A stretch of DNA of 64,000 bases from Cyanophora paradoxa (lineage: Eukaryota > Glaucocystophyceae > Cyanophorales > Cyanophoraceae): assembly GCA_004431415.1 (NCBI GenBank), contig QPMI01000091.1, positions 22,872 to 86,871 on the forward strand, read 5' to 3'. The notes beneath the pieces are model-generated. The model was not told the DNA's origin and did not search any database. It saw only the letters and a list, made by a program, of their open reading frames with translations. Of this stretch, positions 1 through 11,810 are shown in pieces (within the stretch, counting starts at the first letter, position 1; every line of letters begins with the position of its first letter). The position numbers were made by a program, and so were the translations under genes.

Positions 1-1240
1 CCCCCGCCCGTGAGCGCCGGAGAAATCGGATCCCGCGCGGCCGCAGGCCCCGCGCGCGCCTGCTCGATGGGCATGCGCGCCTCCTCCCGCAGCGCCTCCA
101 GCTCCGCCGCGTCCGCCTCCTCTGCGCCCCCGCCTCAGCCGGGCTTCAGCGCGTCGGCTCGGCGGCGGCGAGCGAGGGCGCACCCATCCGCGCATCCTCC
201 TCCTCGCCCTCTTCCTCGTCCCCCGCCTCCACGCCCTTGCCGCCCTCAACCTCCTCCTCCTCCTCCTCCTCCTCCTCCTCGTCATCCTCGCCCTCCTCTT
301 CATCCTCGTGCTCGGCGGCCGCGCCCTCGCCCGATCCCCCGTCCTCGTCCCCGCCCTCGCCGGCCCGCTCCTCGCGCTCCTCCTCGTCCATGGCGGCCTC
401 GAAGCCCGCCTCGGCCTCCTCCTCCGCCTCGTCCTCCGTCGGGCGGAAGTCTGGGTCCTGCTCCTCGGTCTCCTCCTGCCGCCGCCTAAGCCCCTGCCCT
501 CGGCGCGCCCCGCGCCCCGCGTAGCGCACCGCCTCGGCCATAATAGTCTCCAGCGGCACGTCGAACACGAGGGAGCCGCCCCGGATCGCCCGCTCCAGGC
601 CGTCCCCCGCCGGGTCGAGGTACCTGAGCGCGCATGCTCAGTGAGAACGCGCACGCGCGAGCCTGCAGCTGGCGCCGGCAGGAGGAACCCAAAGCACTTT
701 TTCACGAGATCGTCCAGAGGCATAGCGGCCTCCTTCTTCAGCTCTTCAAGACCTGTGCAGATCGTGAGGCGGGTTAACGTTCATTGAACTCGAGGCGGCC
801 GGGCGCACTCGCGTCCTCAATGTCCTCGTCCTCGTCGCCTTCCCCCTCGTCAAGATCGTCGAGGGCGTCCTCATCAAGCGCGTCCTCCGCGGTTTGATCG
901 TCGTCTGCAGCGAGCTCCGCGTGTCCAACGTCCTCGTCCGCCGCGTCCTCGTCCTCGTCCTCGTGAGACATGAGGTGAAGGATCCACGAAGGCCGCACGC
1001 AAAGGATCTGCGCGCGAGGAGGTAGCACCGCCGCTTCTAGCTCTTGCGGCCGCAGCTAATACGCGCGCATGCGGGCGCAAATGCGGCTCTGAAGCGCGTT
1101 TCCGCTAAGCCGCGGACCCGCTGCGCGTGCGTGAAGTTGGCGCGCTCAAGCGCGGCCGCCGACTCCGCCATCTTGCGCGTGTCCACCGTAGACTCCGCCG
1201 GCTGCGCCGCGGCGATCGCCTCGCTCGCGGAGGGCTCCAT
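1..1240 (-). CDS. Acidic nuclear protein, SWR1/SRCAP-like N-terminal part (partial)
   Basis: The gene reads leftward and runs off the left edge, so only an N-terminal part is present. It starts around 1240 and has a first exon ending near 1110. A second exon (about 1000-800) is strongly acidic, with long Asp/Glu runs. A third exon (about 755-700) carries LEELKKEAAMPLDDLVKKCFGY. It is followed after an intron by a segment starting YLDPAGDGLERAI and a second long Glu/Asp tract down to about 150. The pattern acidic stretch, then L-x-x-L-x-x-E-x-x-M-P-L-x-x-L, resembles the segment just before the ATPase of SWR1/SRCAP/Domino chromatin remodellers. The ATPase itself would lie outside the window and no HSA domain was recognised, so the family call is tentative. 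That a real spliced acidic protein is present is fairly safe, because the reading frame continues across two consensus introns with GTGCG- and GTTCC-type donors. Confidence 0.45.
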
Positions 1241-1340
1241 TTCCAGGCTCGGACAGCCTCGGAGGCCCTACAATCACTCGTACCCAGTTGCTACTGCTTC
1301 CCCCATTGACGTCTTGTCTACGTCGCTCGATCGAGCTCGT

Positions 1341-1452
1341 GCAGGCCGCAGCTCTGCAGCTTCAGCGAGCCCACAGCGAGTGCGCTCGAGGCAAATAGCA
1401 GGTCGAAGCTCTGCAGCTTCAGCGAGCCCGCACCGAGTGTGCTCGAAGCAAG
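1341..1452. repeat. Two-copy tandem repeat upstream of the bZIP gene
   Basis: Two copies of a unit of about 57 bp lie head to tail. Each contains the core AGCTCTGCAGCTTCAGCGAG followed by CCC(A/G)CA and GTG(C/T)GCTCGA. They sit in the spacer between the divergent acidic-protein gene and the bZIP gene, so they could be duplicated promoter elements. Nothing shows that directly. Confidence 0.6.
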
Positions 1453-1522
1453 CAGTCTCCCGCCGTCGAAGCCTGGCTCCTGCATTCCTGCATTGCTCCC
1501 ACGCTGTTTTGCTCGCTCCAAC

Positions 1523-3626
1523 ATGACCAAGAGTGATGCTGAAGCGCGAGAAGAAGCGCGGAAGGAGAGGGAGCGAGAGGCGGCGCGGCGGTTCCGTCTG
1601 AAGAGAAAGGAACAGTTCCAGGGCCTGCAGGAAGAGAACAACGTGCGCCCCTGCGGCGGGGCGTGCCTTGCACATGGCTAACATCTGGCAGGAGCTGGCG
1701 GAGAAGAACGCCGCCCTGCAGCGCGAGAATGACGCCCTGAAGCTGAAGGTCCAGCTGTTGGAGGCCGCAAAGAATCAGTGCATGGGCGAGGATCAAGGTG
1801 TTGTTTCTCTTCTCGTGCCGTTGCCGTCTCTCCTCACTTGGCCTGCCCGCTTGCGCAGGCCAGCTCGAACAAGCGAGGGCACAAGCAGTCGACGATCTAA
1901 AATCCATGTTTACAAGTATGCGTCTCGATCAGCCGCCGCCCCCTAAGTTTGTCGAGGCAGAGGAGAAGGTCCGCCTGCGAAAAGCCGATCTCTTCTCTGG
2001 CTCACTGCGCGTGCAGGTTCACGCCGTCAAGCGGAAAGAAGGCATGCTGATGCGACGCTACATAATCGAGTTCCAGCGCGCGCTGCTCCCGGCTGCGCAT
2101 ATGGAGGTGAAGCTGCGGTTGCTAAAAGGGATTGCGGGCGTGGGAGATATCGTGGCGGAGACCGCGGTGGCGGATCTCGCGAACACGGTCAAGTTCACGT
2201 GCGTGCAAGTCCTTTTCTCGCTGTAGCGTTGTCGCTGATCTTCTCGGGATGGCAGGGACGAGCAGAAGTCGAAGATGAAGCAGCACATCGCGGAGCAGCT
2301 CTCGAAGATCGAGGCCGTCCTGCCTCGCTTGCAGGCGCTGAGAGAAATGATTTTGGAGTTAGAGAGCATCCGGTCCGCGTTTCCCTTTCCTCGCTCGGGC
2401 GAAGAGAACGTCGACTGATTTCACTTCCAGCCCTGCGATGGAGAAGAACCTCTGCGTCCTCTTTGGGCAGCAGGACGCGTTCTTTAGGGATACCTTCAAC
2501 ACCCAGCAGCGCGCTGCGCTGCTGGTCTGGACTGAGTCAAACATGCCGAATCTGGTCGCCCGGCTGGTGAGCGAGCCCGCCGGCCGCTGTCGTCGCTCCG
2601 CGCTCACAAAAGCCGATGCGCAGCTGGGCGACGCCACGGCCGAATTCCTCGAGCTCCTCCCGAAGCAGCGCGAAATGGCCAAGGTGCCTTGGCTGCGCCC
2701 GGGTGAGGCCCCGCTCGCTCTGATCCGCGCCTCAGCTCGCGATGTGCTCGGTGCCGTGCGGCGCCCCGCCCGCTTCGACCTTCAGCGGGGCGAGCCCGAT
2801 GCTGGCACCAGGCGTGACGCTGCCCAGCCCGTACCCGAACATCTCCTTCTCGCCGTTTTCCGGCGCGGCGCCGGCCGCCCTGACCTCCTCCTCCTCGGCG
2901 GCGGTGGCGGCGGTGGTGGCGCAGCGTGGCCCCGCCCGGAGGGCGACGCGACCCAGCCCGGAGCCGCAGCGGCTGGCGCTGGCGCTGCCGTCGCCGGGGC
3001 CGGCGCCGGCGCTGGTGGGGGTGAAGCAGGAGGGCGCGGCGGCGCGGCCGGCGGGGGGCGCCGCGGGCGGGTCCTCGGCGAGCTCGTCGCTGGACCTGGA
3101 CGTCCTGCAGCGGCTCGTGCGGGACGCTGTGGCGCGGGAGCTCGCCTCGCAGCTCCAGTCGAGCTCGGGCTCGGCCGCCGACCCGCCGCGCAGCAGCTCG
3201 AGCAGCAGCGCCGTCTCCACCGCCGACGGGGGCTCGCCCGGCGGGCCCCTCATCGCCCAGCTCGACCCCATGTCCCCGACCGCCCCGGCGCCGGCCCTCT
3301 TCGCGGCGCCCCACGCGCCCGGCGGCGGCTTCAGCGCGCGTCTCGGGCCCGACGCGTTCTCCCCCGGGAGCGCCGGCGGGTCGTCGCCGGCGGGGGCGGG
3401 GCAGGGCGGGGCGATGCTGGCGGGGGCGCCGCTGGCGCTGACGGAGGCGGACCTCGTGCTGCCCGACCTCGAGCTCGACCTCCGGGAGCTCGTCGACGAT
3501 GAGCACCTCGACGCTTACTTCGCCGCCGCCTCCCCCGGCGGCGGCGGCGCCGCCCGCTCCGCCCCCGCCGGCCCCGGGAGCTCCTTCTCCGCCACCGCCG
3601 GCGACCCGTTCGCCTTCGGCCTGTAG
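1523..3626 (+). CDS. bZIP transcription factor
   Basis: The start is the ATG at 1523, which opens with MTKSDAEAREEARKERERE. The basic region contains REAARRFRLKRKEQ and continues through an intron (about 1643-1690) into a leucine zipper, ELAEKNAALQRENDALKLKVQLLEAAK. The position usually held by Cys or Ser in NxxAAxx(C/S)R is Phe or Arg here, so DNA preference cannot be guessed. Downstream exons encode an unrecognised helical region (about 1860-2640), including CVLFGQQDAFFRDTF and ATAEFLELLPKQREMAK. The last exon from about 2740 is Ala/Ser/Pro/Gly-rich with an acidic leucine-rich C-terminus (EADLVLPDLELDLRELVDD) that looks like an activation domain. At least six introns are needed. Stop at 3624-3626. 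The protein is presumably nuclear and binds DNA as a dimer. Gene boundaries are good; the middle exon joins are approximate. Confidence 0.75.
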
Positions 3627-3868
3627 ACTCCTCCTCCCTCCCTCCCTCCCCCTTCGTACCTGATGCTTCTTTCAACACTCCCTGGACAGTTTCCGCTCCG
3701 CTCGTTTCCTTTGACTGTACCATATCGTCTTCTTTCGAGCCGCGTGCCGCGCCTCAGCGCCGCCGCCTTGCAGTCGTTAAGTTTAAGCCCAGTGCCTCGG
3801 TAGAACAGTATTGTTATCGAAATAATGCAGGACCGGTTTTCAATGCGATCGTCGCCGGGGCGAGCTGG

Positions 3869-6800
3869 CTAGAAGCGGGCGACGAGGGGGAAGGAGAGCT
3901 CCTTGCCGGGGGCCCAGCGGCGCCCCTCGGCGTCCACGACGGTGGGGACGACGGAGACGGTGTAGTGCGAGGCGGCCTGCGGGTCGTGCCCGGGCCCGGC
4001 CCCGTGGTGCGCCCCCGCGGGGACGTTCAGCGCCGCCGAGAGGGCGAAGTACTCCGCCCCGCGCGGCCGCACTCTCAGCAGCGCGCTGTGCAGCACGGCG
4101 CCGGCGGGGGCGCCCTCGGGGGCCGCCGCGGCCGCGGACGGGCCCCGCGGGGGCTCCGAGAGCCGCAGGGCGACCTCGACGAGTGCGGCGCGGCGGCCGC
4201 GGGGCGGGGCGTGGGCGAGGCGCCCCGCGACGTGGAGCAGCAGCGCCGTGCCCGGCTTCGCGAGGACGTACTCCGCCGGCGGGCGCGGCGAGGGCGTCAG
4301 GTGCAGCTGCACGAAGGGCGCGGGGCGGCCCGAGAGGAAGTAGGGGGGTACGGGCAGGCGGGAGCGGAGGGGCGAGGCGAGGGCGGCGGCGAGGGCGGCG
4401 GGGGACTCGGGGGCGGCGGCGCGCAGGCGGTCGTAATCGGCGCCGGTGGCGTCGATGGCGCGCAGCGTCTGCGGGTCGGCCGCGAAGCAGCGCGACCGCA
4501 GCGCCTCGCACTGCTCCGCCAGGTCCGACGCGGGGCGCGCGCCCGGGGCCGCCTCGGTCTGCGCCCAGAGGGCCGTCCGCAGGGCGAGGTACGCGTGCTG
4601 GAACCAGAGGGCGCCGGGCGAGGGGGCCGCCTGCCGCGCGGCGTCAGTCAGAGGCGACGCTGCGCGGGGGCCGCGGGGGTGCGCGCGCCCGCTTGAGGTG
4701 GCCGGCGGCGCGGCGGAAGTGGCGCAGGCGGCGGGCGGCGTCGGCGGTCGCCTCGGCGCCGGGCGGGCCGTCCGCCTCGGCGGCGCAGAGGGCGCCCAGC
4801 GCGGCGACGAACTCGGCCGGCCTGCTGCCCGTGTCGGGCCCCGGGCTCAGCGCATCGAAGGCGGCGGCGGCCGCGGCGAGGAGGCCCCGCCGCGCGCAGA
4901 GGCACGCCGCGCGGTACGCCGTCCACCGCCGCGCCAGCGCCGCCCTCGCCAGCGACTCGCGCAGCGCCGCCTCGAGCGGCCCCGCCGCCGCCGCCTCCGA
5001 CGCCGCCGCCGCCTCACACAGCAGCGCGTAAGCGGCGAACTGGCGCCGGTGTGAAGGGCGGCGGCGAGGGCGGGAGGCGGGGCGGGGCGCGCACGGCAAA
5101 CCCGTCGTTGTCGGCGGTCTCCGCTGTGGCGAGGAGGGCGTCCGCGCGGGCCGCTGCCGCCTCGCGCGCCGCGGCGCCGCCTGCCGCCCGCACACAGGCT
5201 GCCACGCAGCGCAGCACGCCCGCGGAGCCCGCCCCTGCGCGCCGGCGTCAGCGGCAGAGCGGGGTTGGAGATTGACAGCAGAGCGCGCACCGCGGCTCTC
5301 GAGGGCTGGGGTGATTAGTTCGGCGGCGGCGCGGGCGGCGGGAGCGGGGCAGGGCCCGGCAGCGACGGCGGCCAGGATGCGGGCCGCGCAGGGGAGCGAC
5401 CCGTCCCTCTCTGGGGGCGCGCCGGCGGGGCCGCGTCAGCGGGGCCTGCGGGCGGGGCGAGGAGGAGGCTGCGCACCGGCCTCGGGGTCGTGCAGGGCCC
5501 TCCTGCAGAGGCCGCCGGCGACCGCTGCAGCCTGCTCCGCCACCGCGGGGTCGATGTCTGCCGGCGGGCGCGAGGTGAGCGGGGGCGACGAGGGGCGCGT
5601 GGAAGGGAGGCAGACCGGGGGAGAGGGAGGAGAGGAGGCGGGCGAGGGCGGCGGAGCAGTCGGCGGGGTGGGCGGCGGCGTGCGGGGCGCAGGCGGCGAC
5701 CAGGTCGGGGGCGGGGCGGGGCGGGGCGGGGGCGCCGAGCTCGGGCGGGGGGCAGAGGAGCTCGGGGCGGGCGTCGGCGACGACGCGGAGGGCGCGGCGG
5801 GCGACGGCCGGCGGCGCGTCGGGCTCGCGCAGGATGGCGGAGAGGCGGGGCAGGGCGCGGGGCGCCGGGGCGGCGAGGGGCCGGGCGCCCCCGGCGGCGA
5901 GCTCGGCGAGGGCCTCGAGGGCGGCGCAGCGGAGGTGGGGGCGGGGGTCGGCCTCGGCGAGGGAGAGGAGGAGGAGGACGTGGCCCTCGAGGGGCGCGAC
6001 GGCCTCCAGGGCGAGGTGCGTCATCGCGCCCAGCACGACGGGCGCCAGCTCCGGCTCGGCGAACGCGTGCATCATCTGCCGCAGCAGGTCGTACGCCTGC
6101 GCCGCGGGGGCGTCGGAGACCGGCGCGGCTGCCGCGGGGCGGGGCGGGGCGGACTCGGTCGACGGTCTTGGGGTCGGAGAGCATGTGCTGCAGAAGCGGG
6201 ATGAGCTCCCTCCGCAGCCACGGCGGCCCGTCCGCGTCTGCAGGGGCGTCGGTCCTCGGCGATCGGCGGGGACGCTACGGGGCCGGGCGAGGGGGCGGCC
6301 GCACTGGCGAGGAGGGCGGCGACGGCCTCGAGGGAGGAGCGGGCGAAGGCGGCCGAGATCGCGCAGAGGCGGTGCGCGGCCGCGATCGCCCCGCGCGCCT
6401 CCACCTCCCCCTCGGGCGTCCACAGCTCCGCGTGCCGAATCCCCAGCAGCGCGTCGTGCACCCTGCGGGGGCCTGCGTTGGCCGGCCGCGCTCGCGGACG
6501 CGGGGCACGCCGACCTGTGCTGGATCTCGACGCGCTTAATCACGTTCGGGGCCATGCACGCCAGCGCTCGCAGCGCGACGCCTCGCGCTACGGGGCTCGT
6601 GTCCTGCAGCACCGTGACGACGCGCTTGATCAGCTGATCCGCGTTCGACGCCCGGTTCAGCTGCGCTTCGCATCGCTTGAACACCGCGACGACAGCGTTA
6701 CGCGCAAGGTTGTTGTTGCTGCGTGGCGCGCGGCCGGGTTAGCGGCGAAGTGCGACGGGAGGGCGGTGCGGCGGACCACGACCAGAAGAAGTCCGCGAGC

Positions 6801-6952
6801 TTGAGGAACGCGGTATTGATCACGACGGGAAGCGGACGGCTCTCGATGAACTGCCCAGCCTGCAGGACCGCGTCGATCTGGGCCTGCAGCGACGGCGCGC
6901 GGAGGCCGGCTTCAAGCTGGACCAGCATGCGCGATCCATCCTTCGTCGCCAT
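3869..6952 (-). CDS. INTS7: Integrator complex subunit 7
   Basis: The ATG is at 6952 (MATKDGSRMLVQLEAGLR). The N-terminus contains AFLKLADFF, the counterpart of the conserved INTS7 motif AFLKLADVF. It is followed, across an intron, by ADQLIKRVVTVLQDTSPVARGVALRALACMAP, matching the family's VKRIFSVIHSNDPVARAITLRMLGSLA block. Next come HDALLGIRHAELWTPEGEVEARGAIAAAHRLC and many Ala/Leu-rich HEAT-like helices (about 6450-4650). A C-terminal beta-rich segment ends near SHYTVSVVPTVVDAEGR, with the stop at 3869. INTS7 is a scaffold subunit of the Integrator complex, which cleaves snRNA 3' ends and attenuates RNA polymerase II. The gene is divergent from the small ORF at 7222 and convergent with the bZIP gene. 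Exon limits in the very GC-rich middle are uncertain. Confidence 0.8.
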
Positions 6953-7221
6953 GCCAGTCCGCCGCCGCTGGGGCGCCGCACTTGCTTTCCTCTTTTTTGC
7001 AGGGGGGGAGAGACGGCGAGGGGGTATTCTCGTTAAGTGCAGTGAAGCTTCACAGCTGCCTCCCGGCGCCCGCGATTCCCGGCGCATACTCGTCCTGCGC
7101 CACTCGATCCGCATCTCCACACAGCAGCAAAGCTTTAACGCAGTTGGCACCGCGCTTCCCTTCCAGCGGATCGGAGCTTGCCAGTGTTGCCACATCACGT
7201 CTACTCGACCACTCGAGTGCC

Positions 7222-7617
7222 ATGAGCACAGCTCCGAGCGTCCCCTCGTCGAGGCCGGTCTATTCGGCTTCCGCCTTACAGCGAGCGATGTCGCCCTCCA
7301 AGCGGCAAAACCTCAACACCTTCGTGCTGAAGAAGAGCAGCATCAACCAACTCGGTGCGATGCGCGTAATCAGAACGCCGAACCCAGCTACGTTGCATCG
7401 ACCGAACGCTTTTAAGGCGCGTACATCGCGCTCGAAACGGCCCCTCCGGCGCGGCGCTTATCTGCAGCGCCGCAGTCGTACCACGACTCGCTCCACGGGC
7501 CTGTCCCGGAACTCCCTCGAATTATCCCGAAGCGCGAGCCACTCTTTTACTCGACACAACAATTCAAACAACTGGACCCGCGGTTGCACCAGGTCTGCGC
7601 CGCCGCCATCCTGCTAG
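7222..7617 (+). CDS. Small Arg/Ser-rich hypothetical protein
   Basis: An open frame of 131 codons starts at the ATG at 7222 (MSTAPSVPSSRPVYSASAL) and ends at the TAG at 7615-7617. It lies 270 bp upstream of, and divergent from, the INTS7 start, the spacing seen for other divergent pairs here. The protein would be basic and rich in Ser, Arg and Thr, with no recognised domain. A second frame opposite positions 7340-7410 (NAEPSYVASTERF) could belong to an alternatively joined exon, so the true product may differ. In DNA this GC-rich a 400-bp open frame is weak evidence; transcription would have to be shown. Confidence 0.25.
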   Translation: MSTAPSVPSSRPVYSASALQRAMSPSKRQNLNTFVLKKSSINQLGAMRVIRTPNPATLHRPNAFKARTSRSKRPLRRGAYLQRRSRTTTRSTGLSRNSLELSRSASHSFTRHNNSNNWTRGCTRSAPPPSC

Positions 7618-8382
7618 CCCTCATGCCAGAGGCCGCTCGCCATGTTCTCTAGCGACATGGATTCCTAGCTCAGCAGCCGCTGGGCTCGTGGATTCCTAGC
7701 TTACCGTGAATTTTTCTCTGCGCTTGCATTGGCCCCCTGCCGCCGCCGCCGTCCCCGCTGCGTCGTCTGACCAACGCCATGGCGCAGACGCGGAGCTCAA
7801 AATATCTGAACGACTTGCATCGGGAACGCTACCTCGGCTGGTAGTAGGCAGCGTAGGCAGGCAGGTCCTGAGGATCAGAGAGCCAGGCGAAGCCGTAGAG
7901 CAGACAGCGTCAGATCGGAGAGCAACCTAGCAGAAGAGAAGGAAGATCTAGAGACAGTGTAATGAAATGGCCCAGTGGAGCGCAAATGTTTTTGAAGAAA
8001 GGTCGCAATTGCCAATTTGCAAATTAACGGTGCCACGGCTAGCGCTCATGATCAGCGAATATGATGTGCTCCGAGGCTCCCCGGGCCCCGGGGCCCCTCT
8101 AATCATGAATTCCGTCGACGTGCCCGAGTTCCGAAGTCCAGCCTGGCAGCTGCAGTTCTCCGAGTCGACCCTTCAGGCCCTGAGGCTTCGATTTCGAGAA
8201 CACTGAACATTCAATGACTCTCGCCCAACCGTGTTGAACGTTAACGGCCGGGCCCCGGGCCCCGCCCCGATCTGCATCAGGGCAGCCCTCAGGGCCTGGC
8301 AGCCTGAAAGGAGTTGCTTCGAAGCTCGCACGTTTCGAAAACAAGTTCGACTCGGCGACGCAAGCGTTCACGTGAAGAGCGC
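7618..8382. other. Intergenic spacer with no recognised gene
   Basis: Lower in GC than the flanking genes. It holds a short direct repeat, GGATTCCTAGCT (near 7660 and 7690). No conserved coding frame, tRNA or known repeat was recognised. It is the 3' flank of the glutamyl-tRNA synthetase gene. Confidence 0.5.
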
Positions 8383-11300
8383 CTACTTCTTAGCGGCGGG
8401 CTTGGCCGGGGCGGCGGCCTTGGCGGCGGCGGCGGGGGCCGGGGCGGCGGCGCCGCCGGGGGCCGGCTTGGCGCGGCCGTCGGGGATGGCGATGAGGACG
8501 ATGGGGCGGGAGTCGCGGACGAAGACGGAGTCGCAGATGAAGAAGCCCTTGCGCTCGAGCTGGATGATCTCGCCCTTCTGGACGTTGCGGAGGTCGGGCA
8601 TGCCGACGGCCTCCGACTCGGCGACCGACTTGGGGTTGAGGAAGTCCTCAAAGTTGTCCTCCTCCTCGATCTTCTTCTTCGTGATCAAAAAGTCGAAGTC
8701 CTGCAGCTTCACCGGCACCAGGTCCCCCGCAGGCGTCTGCGCACCAGTCAGGAAACCATTGAGCCCTCCGCCCCGCCGGCCAGCCGGCCGGCGCGCACGT
8801 TGGCGAGCCAGGTGAGCTTCTTCTCGGTCTTCTTGAAGTCGCCCTCGAGGTGGAGGCGGCCGGAGAGGCGGACGACCTTGCCGGCGGCGTCCCGCTCGAT
8901 CTTGTCGACGAAGGCGTTGCCCCAGTCCATGAGCGTCACCTCCTCGCCCTCCTTCACCGCCCCCGCGTCCTCCGGGTCCAGCAGCACCTGCCGGAGCGGC
9001 AGAACGGTTCGTCAGAGGGGAGCGGTCGCCAGGCGGCGGCGGGGGAGGGTTCGTTCACCTCGCGGTAGAACTCGACGGTCTTGGTGCCGAGGTCGGCGTT
9101 CTTCTTGTGCCGGGGGAGGGCCCGCGCCTCGGGCCGCTCGGGGCCCCCGGCGAGGGCGAAGGGCACCGCGCCCTTGCCCAGCGCCGTGTACCGCGGCGCG
9201 ATCGGGTCGATCATCTGCCCCCGCCCTCAGCCGCCGCCCTCCCAAGCCCGAGATCTAAGGGGCGGGGGCAGTGGGGCGCGCGCCTTCTTGTTGATGGTCC
9301 AGAGCTTGTCCCACTCCATGAGGTTCAGCGCCTTGCTGGCGCCCTGGCTCAGGATGAACTCCCGCAGGGCCTCCACCAGCAGGCCCCGCCGCATGATCCC
9401 TGCCCCGCCGCCCTCAGCCCCGCCTGCGCCCGCCTGGGAGGGGAGGGGGGTGGCGGACCCTGGACGGTGGGGAAGCGGGGGTCGTCCCAGCCGGCGACGC
9501 GGCCCTTGTCCACGAACCACTGCAGCTTCCGCTTCGAGAGGAGCGTGTAGACGAAGTTCATCCGGCTGCGCCGCGTCATCGCGGCGGCGGCGCGGCGGGG
9601 CGGCGGGGCGGCGGAGGGCGGGGGCAGGGGCGGGCCTGTAGTCCCAGATGTGCGGCTTGCGGAGCCCCATCGCGTCGATGAACTGGTGGGGAGGTGAGCG
9701 GGGCGGCGCCAGGAGGGGGCGGGCGGGGCGGGGCGGGGAGGGTGGACCCAGTAGTACTGGTCGTTGCGGTCGTGGTATTCGGAGGTGCGCATGGCGTGCG
9801 TGACGCCCTCGACGCTGTCCACGATCGGGCACGCGAAGTCGTACGTCGGGTAGCACTTCCACTTCGCCCTGCGCCCCCGCCCGGGTGAGTGCGAGCGAGG
9901 CCGAGGCGAGCCGCGCGGGGCCGGGCGGGCCCTGTGCGGTGGTGCGGGGTGAGGTTGCAGCGGTACATGATCGGGTCCCGCAGCGCCTTGTTCTTCGCCT
10001 GCATGTCGATCTTCGCCCGCACGCAGCACTGCTGCCCCTGCGTCGCCCCGCTCTCAGCGGGGCGGGGCGGGGCGGGGCGGGGCGGGGCGGGCGGGGCGGG
10101 GCGGGGCGGGGCGGGGCGGGGCGGGGCGCACCCGCTCCGAGCCGGCGAGCATCTCCTTCCACAGCTTCAGGCTCTCCTCCACCGGCGCCGACCTGCCCCC
10201 GCCCTTTTCAGCACATCTGAGCCCCGTGGGCGCCACCCCCCGCTGCCGACGCCGCAGCCGCCGCCCGCCGCCTGCCGGCCGCACCGCGCCGCCGCCTCAA
10301 TGCCCTTCATGCGCTCGTCGCGGAGCTGTGGAAAGCGAGGCGTAGCGTTAGGGTTGGGCGGGTCGGAGCGCGATGCGAGGCGGGCGGGATGGCGAGCCTT
10401 CTCAACGGGCGTGTCGTCGACGTAGGCCTTGCCCTCCCTGCGGAGGCTCAGCCGCGGGCAAAGAGCGGGCGGGGGCGGCGGGCGCACTTGATCATCCTCT
10501 CGCAGAGCTCGGCGCACTTGTCGAAGTAGTCCGACGTGTGCGTCGTCTGGCGGCCGGCGGTGAGCAGCCGGGCGGGGCCGGGCGGGGGGGCGGGGGGTGC
10601 GGGGGGCAGGCCGGGGAGGGCGCGCACGACGTCGGGCTTGATCTGGAGGGTGGCGAGGTCAGCGATGATGTTCTCCACGAACTCGTCCTTCTCCTTGCTC
10701 GGGTTCGTGTCGTCGAAGCGCAGGATCAGCTTCCCCTTGTACCGCCGCGCGAAGTAGTCGTTCAGCAGCGCCGCCTTCGCGTGCCCGATGTGCAGGTACC
10801 CCGACGGCTCCGGCGGGAAGCGCGTGACGACGTTCCCCTCCGCCGCCCCGGGCAGGTCGATCTCGAAGGAGCCCGTCGACTGGCCCGTCTTCTGCGGCGG
10901 GGGTGAGGGAGCCCCCGCGGGGAGCGAGGGGGCGCCGGGGCCGGGGACCTTCGCGTCCGCTGCGGCGGCCTCCTTGCCGCCCGCCGGGGCCGGAGACGGC
11001 GCGGCGCCCTTCTTGCCCGCCCCGTCGGCGGCGGCGGGGCCGCGCCGGCGCCCGCGGCCGCGGCGGCCACGCCGGCGCCGACGGCCTGGAGGCCGGCCTT
11101 CGTGGCCGGGAGCCCCTCGATGTAGGCGAGCCAGCGGGCGAGGTGAGGCGCCTTGCCCGAGGCCTTCGCCGCCTCAAGCCCGGCGTGGCCTGCGCGCAAC
11201 GCCGCTCAGCCGCGCCGGGCGGTAGCTAGGCGCGCCGCGCGCACCGCGGATGGCGGCGAACACCGCGAGGTCGGCCAGCGTGAGCGAGTGGCCGACGACG

Positions 11301-11810
11301 AAGGCCTTGAGGGTTAGGTGCGAGTCGATGCGCGCCAGCGCGTCCTCTGCGCCGACGATTTCGCGGTCGACCAGCTCGATCCACATATCGACCTGTGCCG
11401 CCGCTCACTCTTTGCAGAACTGTGCCGCAGGTGCCGCAGAAATCACCTCGCTCGCGAGCACGGGGTCTGCGGAGCTGCCGTAGAGCCTCGCCGACGGGAA
11501 AGCGCGCGCAAAGTAGCGCGCCGTCGCGAGGTCGCCACGCAGCACGTCCCTGCGGCGACCGGCGTGCGGCGGTTGGCAAGGTGTCGCGCTAGCCGGGGCG
11601 GGGCGGAGCGAACCCGGAAGGAAGCCGAACCTCGGCGCAGGACACCGGCGACGGGGCGAACTGCACGCTGGCTCCCGACAGATTCGCCGCGATGGCCAGA
11701 ACCACAGGCGGCGACGCCTTGCTGTAAAGAATCATCGTCTGCGGGGCGGGGCTCAAAACGGTAGAGCAAGAAACCTCGCAGGCGAGCGCGGGGACCTTTT
11801 TCGTCGCCAT
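8383..11810 (-). CDS. Glutamyl-tRNA synthetase, cytosolic (archaeal/eukaryotic type)
   Basis: Charges tRNA-Glu with glutamate. The ATG at 11810 opens [12 protein letters not shown] and is followed by an N-terminal GST-like domain (about 11760-11080), with [19 protein letters not shown] and later [21 protein letters not shown]. This domain normally docks the enzyme to partner proteins. The class I core begins near 10860 with [20 protein letters not shown], including the HIGH signature, then [19 protein letters not shown]. Nearer the 3' end come [30 protein letters not shown] (the KMSKS-equivalent loop), [10 protein letters not shown] and [20 protein letters not shown]. The anticodon-binding beta-barrels (about 9210-8400) include KKLTWLAN and [15 protein letters not shown]. 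The protein ends in an Ala/Pro/Lys-rich tail (AKPAAKK). No prolyl-tRNA synthetase or WHEP domain follows, so it is a stand-alone enzyme. More than ten introns are present, at least three with GC donors. Divergent from MED20 across about 250 bp. Confidence 0.93.
10058..10128 (-). repeat. Intronic (CCCCG)n pentanucleotide array
   Basis: About 14 near-perfect GGGGC units on the + strand, reading CCCCG in the coding sense of the glutamyl-tRNA synthetase gene. The array sits inside an intron just before its acceptor and probably acts as the pyrimidine tract. It is the longest of several such arrays in the window. Confidence 0.9.

Noticed and set aside
751-776. A 26-nt intron in the acidic-protein gene (GTTAACCC...CACAG)
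   Set aside because: A standard donor (GTGCGCCC) 32 nt further upstream gives a 58-nt intron to the same acceptor and a better reading, DIEDAS-LEELKKE.
2604-3506. 300-codon open frame opposite the bZIP gene
   Set aside because: Antisense shadow in about 75% GC DNA; Arg/Gly-rich with no domain, while the + strand has a coherent protein with activation-domain features.
5248-6684. Single 478-codon leftward open frame as one exon of INTS7
   Set aside because: Only its first 50 or so residues and some internal parts match INTS7; intervening arginine/proline stretches are introns read through because stop codons are rare at this GC content.
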